A DNA stretch of 19,120 bases, taken from an uncultured Bacteroidota bacterium (GTDB lineage: Bacteria > Bacteroidota > Bacteroidia > Bacteroidales > F082). The notes beneath the pieces are model-generated. The model saw only the letters and a list, made by a program, of their open reading frames with translations. It was not told the origin of the DNA and ran no database searches. Location of the stretch: assembly GCA_900542475.1 (NCBI GenBank), contig UQNO01000035.1, forward strand, positions 1-19,120. Direction: 5' to 3'. The translations under genes and the position numbers were made by a program. Of the stretch, positions 13,785-19,120 are shown piece after piece. How positions within the stretch are numbered: position 1 is the stretch's first letter; each line of letters starts with the position of its first letter.

Positions 13785-15999
13785 GCAGGTGTTTGAACAA
13801 GAAATTGTCGATTTTCGTGAACAAATGCATTCTGCATTCTCCGCCGCCGTATTCCTCATATCCGCCGTAAATTCCGTGGTTTTTATTAGGATAAATCATC
13901 AAATCAAACTGCACTCCATTGGCAATCATCGCCTTGACAAACTCCATGGCATTCTGATAGTGCACGTTGTCGTCGCCGCTACCATGGCAGAGGAGATAGT
14001 TTCCCTTTATCATCGCGATATTATTGACAGGCGAGTTCAGGTCGTAGCCGTCGGGGTTTTCCTGTGGCGTGCGCATGTAACGCTCGGTGTAGATATTGTC
14101 GTAATATCTCCAATTCGTGACCGGCGCCACCGACACCGCGGTGCTGATGTAATCCGCGCCTTTGGTAATGCCGTTGGCAGCCATGAAACCGCCGTAGCTC
14201 CAACCGTAGATGGCGATTTTTCCCGCATCGACGTATGGTTGCGCAGCCATATATTTAGCCACTGTAATCATGTCTTCGGTTTCATATTTTCCAAGTTCAA
14301 GATATGTCATCTTCTTGAACATCTCGCCTTGCGCCCCACTACCTCTGTTATTGATGGATATTGAGATAATCCCTTTTTGAGCAAGGAGCTGCATCCAGCT
14401 CCAGTCGCTGTGCCCCCATTGGTCGAGCACGGTCTGATGTCCAGGACCTCCGTAAACGTAAATCAAAACAGGATATTTTTTATTCGGGTCGAAATCCGGA
14501 GGAAGAATCTGCCAGCCATCGACATCAACGGTTGTGCCGTCAGGCATCATGAAAGCAGAGTCGCTTATTCTGACAAGTTGTTTCTCGCTAATATTATAAG
14601 CTTTCAAACGCTCTACAAACTCATGATTGTCCTCCAAAACTCTCACAACCTTTCCTTTGTTATTATATAAGGTGTATTCGTAAGGCTTTGTAACAGAGGA
14701 GTTAATGTTGATAAAATATTTGAAAGTATTGCTAAAGCGAGCGCTGCTAACTCCTTCAAGACCAACGAGTTCTCTCATCTTACCGTTCAAGTTCACAGCA
14801 TAAATCCGACGCTCGACCGGCGAAGGCTTCGCTGCTTGGAAATAAATCTCTTTCCCGTCGAAACCATAGATTTTAGTGACGTCCCAGTTGCCAGAAGTAA
14901 GAGCTCTTCCCTCCGAGCCATCGAATTTGCACATGTAAATATGATTATAACCTGATTTCTCGCTCGTCATGAGGAACGATTTACCATCTTCGAGGAATGT
15001 CCAGTCATCGGTAATATCAATATAGTATTGATTTTTCTCGTCATAAAACACCTTTGTCTCGCCGGTTTCAGCGTTTGCGGCAAGAATTTCAAGATGATTC
15101 TGATGACGGTTGAGTCTTTGAATAGCCAGCACATTAGCATCTTTCGTCCATTTCATTCTCGGAATGTATATGTCTGTCTCCTCACCCGTATCCATCTTTT
15201 GGGTTGTATTGCCATCGAGATTATAAACATAGACCTCAACAACCGAATTGTCCTCGCCCGCCTTTGGATATTTGAAACTATACCATTCTGGATAGAGACC
15301 CCGGAACTCTTCCATCTTAAACTCTTTCACTTTCGACTCATCAAATTTGTAGAAAGCGATTTTCCTGCTGTCCGGCGACCAGAAGAAGCCTTGCGAGAAG
15401 CTGAATTCTTCCTCATAGACCCAGTCGGGAGCGCCATTGATAATATTATTGTAGAGACCGTCGAATGTGAATTGCGTCTCTTCATTTTTTTCTAAATCTT
15501 TGATAAACAGATTATTATCGCGCATAAAAGCGACTTTTGAAGCATCAGGGGAGAATGTCGCGAGTCGCTGGCTTCCGTTTGTTGAAAGCGGGACGAGTTT
15601 TTTTGTTGCGATGTCGTAAACGTAATAATCAGCTGTAAATGAATGACGATAGATATAATCGACATTTGTGAGGAAAAGCGCCTTTGATTCGTCATCGCTG
15701 AATATATAACTATAGGTGCGAATCGGCAAGGTGTCGCCCTCCGGAACAAGTTCCCTGAAGTTGAAGAGAGTGTTGACCATTTTGCCGGTCTTATAACTAT
15801 AGATGTTAAACTCTCCTTGTTCGATGGTGCCGTACGTTTCGCCATCTCGCATCGGATTCATGCCTTTGATGCCCTTCATTTGGAGCGTAGGACGCTCATA
15901 AATGTCGGCTAATTCTAAATTTTTCTTCTCTTGCGCGTAGGATGTCGCATTGAGGACAACAGCCAACGCAATGATTAACAGATACTTGACTTTTTTCAT
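13774..15999 (-). CDS. Dipeptidyl peptidase IV (S9B family serine peptidase), secreted
   Basis: 741 aa from the ATG at 15997-15999. That start gives a clean signal peptide (KKVKYLLIIALAVVLNATSYAQ), while the ATG at 16023 lies inside the -7 promoter box. The N-terminal two thirds form the beta-propeller with DWVYEEEFSF (residues 194-203); the glutamates there bind the substrate N-terminus. The C-terminal alpha/beta hydrolase has Ser601 (GWSYGGF), Asp676 (HGSGDDNVH) and His708 (NKNHGIYGG), the complete catalytic triad. Such enzymes cut X-Pro/X-Ala dipeptides from peptide N-termini in the periplasm. Codons and motifs look intact. It stands alone, divergent from the tRNA-Val genes. Confidence 0.95.
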   Translation of the reverse strand: MKKVKYLLIIALAVVLNATSYAQEKKNLELADIYERPTLQMKGIKGMNPMRDGETYGTIEQGEFNIYSYKTGKMVNTLFNFRELVPEGDTLPIRTYSYIFSDDESKALFLTNVDYIYRHSFTADYYVYDIATKKLVPLSTNGSQRLATFSPDASKVAFMRDNNLFIKDLEKNEETQFTFDGLYNNIINGAPDWVYEEEFSFSQGFFWSPDSRKIAFYKFDESKVKEFKMEEFRGLYPEWYSFKYPKAGEDNSVVEVYVYNLDGNTTQKMDTGEETDIYIPRMKWTKDANVLAIQRLNRHQNHLEILAANAETGETKVFYDEKNQYYIDITDDWTFLEDGKSFLMTSEKSGYNHIYMCKFDGSEGRALTSGNWDVTKIYGFDGKEIYFQAAKPSPVERRIYAVNLNGKMRELVGLEGVSSARFSNTFKYFININSSVTKPYEYTLYNNKGKVVRVLEDNHEFVERLKAYNISEKQLVRISDSAFMMPDGTTVDVDGWQILPPDFDPNKKYPVLIYVYGGPGHQTVLDQWGHSDWSWMQLLAQKGIISISINNRGSGAQGEMFKKMTYLELGKYETEDMITVAKYMAAQPYVDAGKIAIYGWSYGGFMAANGITKGADYISTAVSVAPVTNWRYYDNIYTERYMRTPQENPDGYDLNSPVNNIAMIKGNYLLCHGSGDDNVHYQNAMEFVKAMIANGVQFDLMIYPNKNHGIYGGYEEYGGGECRMHLFTKIDNFLFKHLLGE

Positions 16000-16020
16000 A
16001 CTATCATATATTTGGATTTT

Positions 16021-16028
16021 CAAAGATA
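16021..16028 (-). promoter_or_regulatory. -7 box of the DPP IV promoter
   Basis: TATCTTTG on the minus strand, about 22 bases ahead of the chosen ATG. A TTG at the standard 19-21 spacing is not present (the nearest is 14 bases away in an A/T run), so only the -7 element is well supported. Confidence 0.5.
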
Positions 16029-16052
16029 TAAAAAAAAAATTACAAAAAAAGT

Positions 16053-16082
16053 TTGCACGAATAAAAATTTGTTGTACTTTTG
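16053..16082 (+). promoter_or_regulatory. Promoter of the tRNA-Val pair
   Basis: TTG (16053-16055), 19 bases, TACTTTTG (16075-16082): an exact TTG-N19-TAnnTTTG match. The first tRNA begins 12 bases past the -7 box, as expected for a tRNA transcript. Confidence 0.82.
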
Positions 16083-16093
16083 CACCCGCAAAT

Positions 16094-16168
16094 GGGACGG
16101 TAGCTCAGTTGGTTTAGAGCGCATGCTTGACAGGCATGAGGTCACAAGTTCGATCCTTGTTCGCCCCA
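16094..16168 (+). tRNA. tRNA-Val (GAC)
   Basis: 75 bases. Anticodon stem CATGC/GCATG with loop TTGACAG gives anticodon GAC; the T-loop TTCGATC is standard. The acceptor GGGACGG/TCGCCCC has an A-C mismatch at 4-69 and a G-T at 7-66, a slight weakness. It would read GUU/GUC. Confidence 0.92.
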
Positions 16169-16175
16169 CGGAGTG

Positions 16176-16198
16176 GAGACGTCATAACATGGCGTCTC
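16176..16198 (+). repeat. Hairpin between the two tRNA-Val genes
   Basis: GAGACG and CGTCTC form a perfect 6-bp stem with an 11-base loop in the 44-base spacer. Probably a processing or folding element of the di-tRNA transcript. Confidence 0.4.
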
Positions 16199-16212
16199 TA
16201 CAAATAAGACGA

Positions 16213-16287
16213 GGGTCGTTAGCCCAGTTGGTTTAGAGCGCTGCCTTCACACGGCAGAGGTCACTGGTTCGAGTCCAGTACGACCCA
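16213..16287 (+). tRNA. tRNA-Val (CAC)
   Basis: 75 bases. Acceptor GGGTCGT/ACGACCC is perfect. Anticodon stem CTGCC/GGCAG with loop TTCACAC gives anticodon CAC (reads GUG). One C-A mismatch lies in the D stem (GCCC/GAGC). Its 3' end is the integration site of a mobile element: the T arm, acceptor and flank are repeated about 1 kb downstream. Confidence 0.92.
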
Positions 16288-16292
16288 CAATG
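16271..16292 (+). repeat. att-like repeat, tRNA copy
   Basis: The tRNA-Val(CAC) 3' end (GAGTCCAGTACGACCCACAA plus 2 bases) matches 17279-17300 at 19 of 22 positions, with the first 11 bases identical. Half T arm plus acceptor is the usual crossover region for tyrosine integrases. Confidence 0.75.
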
Positions 16293-16330
16293 GATGAATA
16301 TCAATAACTTACATCGAAAATTGTAAAAAA

Positions 16331-16350
16331 ATCGGTGCAAAAACGGCACA
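16331..16350 (+). repeat. Repeated 20-bp motif, copy 1 (possible integrase arm site)
   Basis: ATCGGTGCAAAAACGGCACA, 60 bases past the start of the att-like repeat. The second copy at 17341-17360 shares 17 of 20 bases and lies 62 bases past the second att-like repeat. The common spacing suggests conserved element-end DNA such as an integrase-binding site. Confidence 0.55.
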
Positions 16351-16411
16351 CGGATTTTAAACGGTTTCTGATGACCTTTTTCAGCCATTTTGGAAGGAAA
16401 AGGATAAAAAA

Positions 16412-16573
16412 ATGTCTGTTTGCAAACCTGAATTATCTTTACAGTATATTCCCTCACAATTAAAAAAGCAGAAGTCTCACGGCTGGATTATCGAATATTA
16501 CGCTCTTGACGGCACAGGCTCGTTGCACCGTATGTGCAGTGTCCAAATAGAAGTGCAACGAATTTCGGGGTAA
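16412..16573 (+). pseudogene. Phage-type tyrosine integrase, N-terminal fragment
   Basis: 53 codons beginning MSVCKPELSLQYIPSQLKKQ and continuing KSHGWIIEYYALDGTGSLHR, then MCSVQIEVQRISG and a stop. The block IPSQLKK..SHGWIIEYYALD..TG.LHR resembles the start of the arm-binding domain of Bacteroidetes phage and element integrases. A full protein would be about 400 aa, so core-binding and catalytic domains are gone. Position directly behind a tRNA, on the same strand, is typical for an integrase at attL. It is cut off where the IS30-like segment begins. Confidence 0.65.
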
Positions 16574-16609
16574 AACTATGAAAAACACTGCGGGGGAAGC
16601 CTATGTGGC

Positions 16610-16626
16610 GGGGGCGCAAAGCCCCC
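16610..16626. repeat. GC-rich hairpin before the IS30 segment
   Basis: GGGGGC and GCCCCC form a perfect stem with a GCAAA loop. It lies in the stretch between the integrase fragment and the transposase and may be close to the left end of the insertion sequence, although the terminal repeat cannot be fixed because the right end is missing. Confidence 0.4.
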
Positions 16627-16640
16627 AAAAACGTCTAACA

Positions 16641-16700
16641 GCAATACAAACAAAAAAAGGAGACCGAAGTCTCCCCAAGATTAATTAATTTTGTATTGCA
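16641..16700. repeat. Nested inverted repeat directly upstream of the transposase start
   Basis: GCAATACAAA (16641-16650) and TTTGTATTGC (16691-16700) are perfect 10-bp inverted arms; the second ends on the base before the transposase ATG. They enclose the GGAGAC-CGAA-GTCTCC hairpin. Such structures upstream of IS transposases can limit expression from outside promoters by folding the read-in transcript; that role is inferred. Confidence 0.6.
16652..16674 (-). terminator. Intrinsic terminator in the IS leader, minus strand
   Basis: In minus orientation GGAGAC-TTCG-GTCTCC is followed by seven T residues. C(UUCG)G is an especially stable tetraloop. It would stop transcripts entering from the IS side towards the tRNA genes. 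Confidence 0.65.
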
Positions 16701-17278
16701 ATGTACAATCAACTAACCTCAGAACAAAGGTACGAAATATACCTGGGAATAAAAAGAAAGTGGAGCATAAGTAGAATATCTCGCGAAATCGAGGTGTCCG
16801 CGTCCACCGTGCTTCGAGAGATCAGACGCAACAGTAACATCAACGGCGAATACGTGTGGCGCACCGCCCAACGCATGGCGGAAGCGCGCAAGCACGGGCT
16901 GGAGGGCAATCACCGCAAACCGGCGGAGTTATGGTGGCGTATCGAGCAGATGATAGAGGAAGAGGACTGGTCGCCATCGCAGATTGCCGAAGTGCTGCGC
17001 AAGGAGGGTATTCATATCGCAAGACAGACCATCTACAACCACGTGCATGCAGACGCTAGCGGGCGTCTTGCGAAGCATGTGCCGCATGAACTGAAGTACA
17101 CCAGAAGAATCAAGGCGATACGCCCCACCAAGGCCACAAACATAACCAACCGCACAAGCATCCACGACCGTCCCAAGGAGGCGGACGGCACACGCTTCGG
17201 CGATTGGGAGATGGACACCATCGTGGACTCATGCGGCCACGCTATTGTCACGCTCACGGAGCGTTCCACCAACTTGCA
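16701..17278 (+). pseudogene. IS30-family transposase, C-terminally truncated
   Basis: The open frame continues to 17306 (201 codons) but IS30 similarity stops near codon 192 (LTERSTN); the rest is att-like sequence. The N-terminal helix-turn-helix region (LTSEQRYEIYLGIKRKWSIS; STVLREIRRN) and the central WSPSQIAEVLRKEGI..RQTIYNHV block are typical. The catalytic core starts at TRFGDWEMDTIVDSCGHAI with D168/D172. The remaining Asp and Glu of the DDE triad and about 120 residues are missing, so the protein cannot transpose. The break falls exactly at the second att-like repeat, pointing to a recombination event there. Confidence 0.85.
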
Positions 17279-17300
17279 GAGTCCAGTACAACCAACAACG
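17279..17300 (+). repeat. att-like repeat, second copy
   Basis: GAGTCCAGTACAACCAACAA plus 2 bases; 19 of 22 identical to the tRNA-Val(CAC) 3' end at 16271-16292. It has no tRNA body in front of it, only the broken transposase, so it is a displaced tRNA end made by integration. Confidence 0.75.
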
Positions 17301-17309
17301 AAGTGATAC

Positions 17310-17332
17310 CCGGCAAGTCAAACACTTGTCGG
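17310..17332. repeat. 9-bp hairpin behind the second att-like site
   Basis: CCGGCAAGT pairs with ACTTGTCGG (one G-U) around a 5-base loop. No T-run follows on either strand. Purpose unknown. Confidence 0.4.
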
Positions 17333-17340
17333 ATACCATA

Positions 17341-17360
17341 ATCGACGCAAAAACGGCGCA
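17341..17360 (+). repeat. Repeated 20-bp motif, copy 2
   Basis: ATCGACGCAAAAACGGCGCA; 17 of 20 bases identical to 16331-16350, including an unbroken GCAAAAACGGC, and at nearly the same distance from its att-like repeat. Confidence 0.55.
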
Positions 17361-17596
17361 GAATATTTTTCGCGGTTTTTTCTTTCGGTGGACTGAGTTT
17401 CGCCAATAGAAAAATATCTATTGCCAAAACATCTCACAAAATCCGACTACTGACCGACACCACCACGCTCCACATCATGCGGCCACATAACAACAGACAA
17501 AATTTTTATTTTTTTTCATTTTTTATTTGGACATGTTATTTTTTTTAATTTTGCAACGATGATAATGATTCTTCAACTTTCAAACAGTAGAAACCA

Positions 17597-17656
17597 ATGA
17601 AAACGATTCCGACATCAGGCATGAACAGGTTCATCAGAGCCGCGGTCTCTTTGTGA
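17597..17656 (+). CDS. Possible 19-aa leader peptide
   Basis: ATG at 17597 reads MKTIPTSGMNRFIRAAVSL and stops at 17654-17656, inside the left arm of a long inverted repeat. The overlap of a short reading frame with an RNA stem is a pattern seen in attenuators, but no ribosome-binding signal or run of a single regulatory amino acid is evident. It may be a chance frame. Confidence 0.2.
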   Translation: MKTIPTSGMNRFIRAAVSL

Positions 17657-17706
17657 CTTAACATAATTTTGTTTAAAATCGTCTTTAAACAACACAAAAG
17701 AGACCG
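17643..17706 (+). promoter_or_regulatory. Nested stem-loops ahead of the GLPGLI operon
   Basis: Outer arms CGGTCTCTTTGTG and CACAAAAGAGACCG pair over 13 bp with one bulge; inside, GTTTAAA (17671-17677) pairs with TTTAAAC (17684-17690). It lies about 70-130 bases ahead of the small secreted-protein gene. It may be a 5' regulatory structure or part of a decayed mobile sequence. Confidence 0.45.
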
Positions 17707-17771
17707 GATTCTCAGGCATCAACACGCCTTTTTATTAAAACTTATTTTTCAATCTTTAAAAATATACTGAA

Positions 17772-17993
17772 ATAAAAATATTATCGAAATTGTCTGCCGC
17801 ATTAGTATTAACAGCATTATTCACAGTAATCGCTCCAAAAGAAGTGGCGGCTGAACAACAGCCGGATTGCGTCACCATACAGATAACCAGCCCCGACGGC
17901 ACACAAAGCGGCTATTGCGTTGTCTGTAACGACGAGGACTTTAGATTTTACTTGGAACATTACTGCCATATCAAACTTGAAACGGAAAAATAA
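17772..17993 (+). CDS. Small secreted cysteine-containing protein (start codon uncertain)
   Basis: The reading from ATA at 17772 gives KILSKLSAALVLTALFTVIA, a good signal peptide ending near EVAA; the mature part is about 45 aa with four cysteines (PDCVTI, GYCVVC, HYCHI). Using the first accepted start, TTG at 17790, removes the positive n-region of the signal. So either the ATG has mutated to ATA, or an unusual start is used. I do not recognise the family. It ends 29 bases before the GLPGLI gene and probably belongs to the same operon. Confidence 0.55.
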   Translation: MKILSKLSAALVLTALFTVIAPKEVAAEQQPDCVTIQITSPDGTQSGYCVVCNDEDFRFYLEHYCHIKLETEK

Positions 17994-18022
17994 AAGCTAC
18001 TATTCACGAACGAATAAACATC

Positions 18023-18859
18023 ATGAGAAAAACACTTGTTGTCACTATAATCATATTGTTGTGTTTCTCCGCCAAGGCTCAATGGTTTGACACGCCGATA
18101 ATAGAGTTGGACACGGCACAGCTTGTTGTGATGTATAATCTGACTTTTGTTCAAGACACCAACCATCCCAACTACAAACAACAGGAGAGACAGATATTGT
18201 TAACCGGACGTTGGGCAAGCAGCTTTCAGGCGTACAACAATTACAATTTAGATAAGATAGGAAGACAGAAGCGGAAAGACGGGACTATGGTTGAATGGCT
18301 TTCGTCGGGCGTCTCGGCACAGGAGTTCGGCTGCCGGTTTTATTTCATAATATACAAGGAACACGATAAAGGTGCAATTATCACAACGGAGCGTGTGTTT
18401 TCCATAGCCACATTCAAATACGAGGAGAAAGCCGACGACTTCAATTGGGAAATCACCGAAGAATCCTCTACGATAAATGGTTATCAGGCGCAAAAGGCGT
18501 ATTGCGATTTCGGCGGCAGAAGGTGGGAGGCCTGGTTCACGCCAGAAATCCCGTACAGCGAGGGACCATACAAGTTCTGCGGTCTGCCGGGTCTCATCCT
18601 GAATATCGCCGACACACAAGGGCATTATGTATTTGAGACTCTGTCGATAGAGAAGCCCGAACCGGGAACGATGGTGGAATTCAAAGACAGAGATGATTAT
18701 GTCGTCTCAACAAAGAAAGAGTTCTTCAAGGTTCACGACGACAACAAAAAAAACATTGTCAACGTGATGAAAGCAAACGGCGGTGACGCACAAATGGTTC
18801 AACGTGCCGGACAGGTAGAGTTGTCTAAAAACAACCCTATCGAACTGGACAGGAAATGA
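18023..18859 (+). CDS. GLPGLI family protein
   Basis: 278-aa secreted protein: signal peptide MRKTLVVTIIILLCFSAKAQ, then a beta-rich body containing the family hallmark KFCGLPGLILNIADTQGHY at about residues 189-207. WEAWFTPEIPYSEGPY just before it is also typical. GLPGLI proteins are a Bacteroidetes-specific envelope family of unknown function, often found beside carboxypeptidase-regulatory-domain or TonB-linked outer-membrane proteins, as here. The stop codon overlaps the next gene's ATG (ATGA), indicating translational coupling. Confidence 0.92.
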   Translation: MRKTLVVTIIILLCFSAKAQWFDTPIIELDTAQLVVMYNLTFVQDTNHPNYKQQERQILLTGRWASSFQAYNNYNLDKIGRQKRKDGTMVEWLSSGVSAQEFGCRFYFIIYKEHDKGAIITTERVFSIATFKYEEKADDFNWEITEESSTINGYQAQKAYCDFGGRRWEAWFTPEIPYSEGPYKFCGLPGLILNIADTQGHYVFETLSIEKPEPGTMVEFKDRDDYVVSTKKEFFKVHDDNKKNIVNVMKANGGDAQMVQRAGQVELSKNNPIELDRK

Positions 18860-19043
18860 GGAAAACGAAAATAATTTTATTGTATCTCTCGTTCGTTAGC
18901 AGCATGGTTAACGCACAGATATCCATTAACGGAAGGATCACCGACACCATAGGCAATCCCATCTCGAACATCAGTGTATTGGTGCATGCGGCCGGCAGCA
19001 GTTCTATTTCCGCATACGGTTTTTCCAACAATGAACCCAAATC
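18856..19043 (+). pseudogene. Carboxypeptidase-regulatory-like domain protein, truncated N-terminus
   Basis: Starts ATG at 18856, overlapping the GLPGLI stop by 4 bases. The signal peptide (IILLYLSFVSSMVNAQ) leads into a CarboxypepD_reg-like fold (ISINGRITDTIGNPISNISV, then LVHAAGSS..ISAYGFSNNE). Full-length relatives continue for several hundred residues, usually as an outer-membrane beta-barrel. Here the match ends near 19035-19043 and an unrelated tail runs to a stop at 19105-19107. The gene is probably interrupted by a mobile element; the remainder may lie beyond the window. Confidence 0.7.
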
Positions 19044-19120
19044 TGTCAATAGAAGTGGAATAATTTGTGGCCAAATTTGTAATACGTTGACAATGAGCCA
19101 TTTATAAAACCTATTTTCTA
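19044..19120. mobile_element. Possible insertion-sequence end (IS21-like?)
   Basis: From 19044 the sequence begins TGTCAATAG and contains two short tandem repeats GTGGAATAATTT and GTGGCCAAATTT. IS21-family elements start with TG and carry several short subterminal repeats. The junction coincides with the loss of similarity in the interrupted gene. Only 77 bases are visible and no transposase, so this is tentative. Confidence 0.35.

Larger units (their letters stand above)
17361..17770. other. A/T-rich intergenic DNA with structured leader elements
   Basis: I find no gene longer than a short peptide here. It holds a CAATAGA/TCTATTG hairpin near 17403-17423, T-rich tracts (17500-17550), a TAATTTTG box at 17546-17553 without a well-spaced -33 element, and the nested inverted repeats at 17643-17706 described separately. 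Confidence 0.5.

Noticed and set aside
16000..16023. DPP IV start at the upstream ATG (16021-16023)
   Set aside because: That ATG overlaps the -7 promoter box and adds eight residues in front of a clean signal peptide starting at 15999.
17525..17553. Possible promoter TTG...TAATTTTG upstream of the GLPGLI operon
   Set aside because: The -7 box matches, but the only TTG is 16 bases away instead of 19-21, in a T-rich stretch where such matches arise by chance.
17664..17671. Second TAATTTTG box within the nested stem-loop
   Set aside because: The nearest TTG upstream is only 10 bases away, so no usable -33 element.

Overview
The window looks like chromosomal DNA of a Bacteroidetes, most likely Bacteroidales, organism, probably from a gut or other host-associated community. 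Four things point there. Promoters fit the Bacteroidetes pattern TTG, 19-21 bases, TAnnTTTG. The gene order rpsU, xer recombinase, hpf, tRNAs, tuf, tRNA-Trp, secE, nusG, rplKAJL, rpoBC is one I know from Bacteroidales. GLPGLI and dipeptidyl-peptidase IV proteins are present. Shine-Dalgarno sites are mostly absent.

Layout. Positions 1-9376 (minus strand) hold the core transcription/translation block: start of rpoC, rpoB, L7/L12, L10, L1, L11, NusG, SecE, tRNA-Trp, EF-Tu, then tRNA-Thr(GGT), Gly(TCC), Tyr(GTA) and two identical Thr(TGT) genes, then the hibernation factor hpf. Xer recombinase follows (9415-10299) and rpsU lies at 13325-13522. Between xer and rpsU an accessory island of about 2.9 kb (10.35-13.22 kb) appears to be inserted. 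It carries a small secreted protein with a hydrophobic/basic C-terminal anchor, a 547-aa lipoprotein whose C-terminal C-type-lectin-like region looks like the variable region of a diversity-generating retroelement (DGR), a decayed reverse-transcriptase fragment starting right at the end of that gene, and a frameshifted HipA-kinase fragment. A possible small RNA or attenuated leader with an 11-G run lies at the upstream end.

Positions 13774-15999 encode a secreted dipeptidyl peptidase IV (minus strand). It is divergent from a tRNA-Val(GAC)/tRNA-Val(CAC) pair (plus strand). The 3' end of tRNA-Val(CAC) has been an integration site: an integrase N-terminal fragment, a truncated IS30 transposase, a second copy of the tRNA 3' end, and a repeated 20-bp motif at the same distance behind each copy mark the scar of one or more integrative elements. 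From 17.6 kb on, an apparent operon encodes a small cysteine-containing secreted protein, a GLPGLI-family protein and a carboxypeptidase-regulatory-domain protein. The last gene is broken about 75 bases before the window end, possibly by an IS21-like element.

The main candidate system is the DGR remnant: an intact, diversification-patterned surface lipoprotein gene beside a dead reverse transcriptase, with no template repeat visible. It is either a fossil or a variable gene served in trans by an RT elsewhere in the genome.
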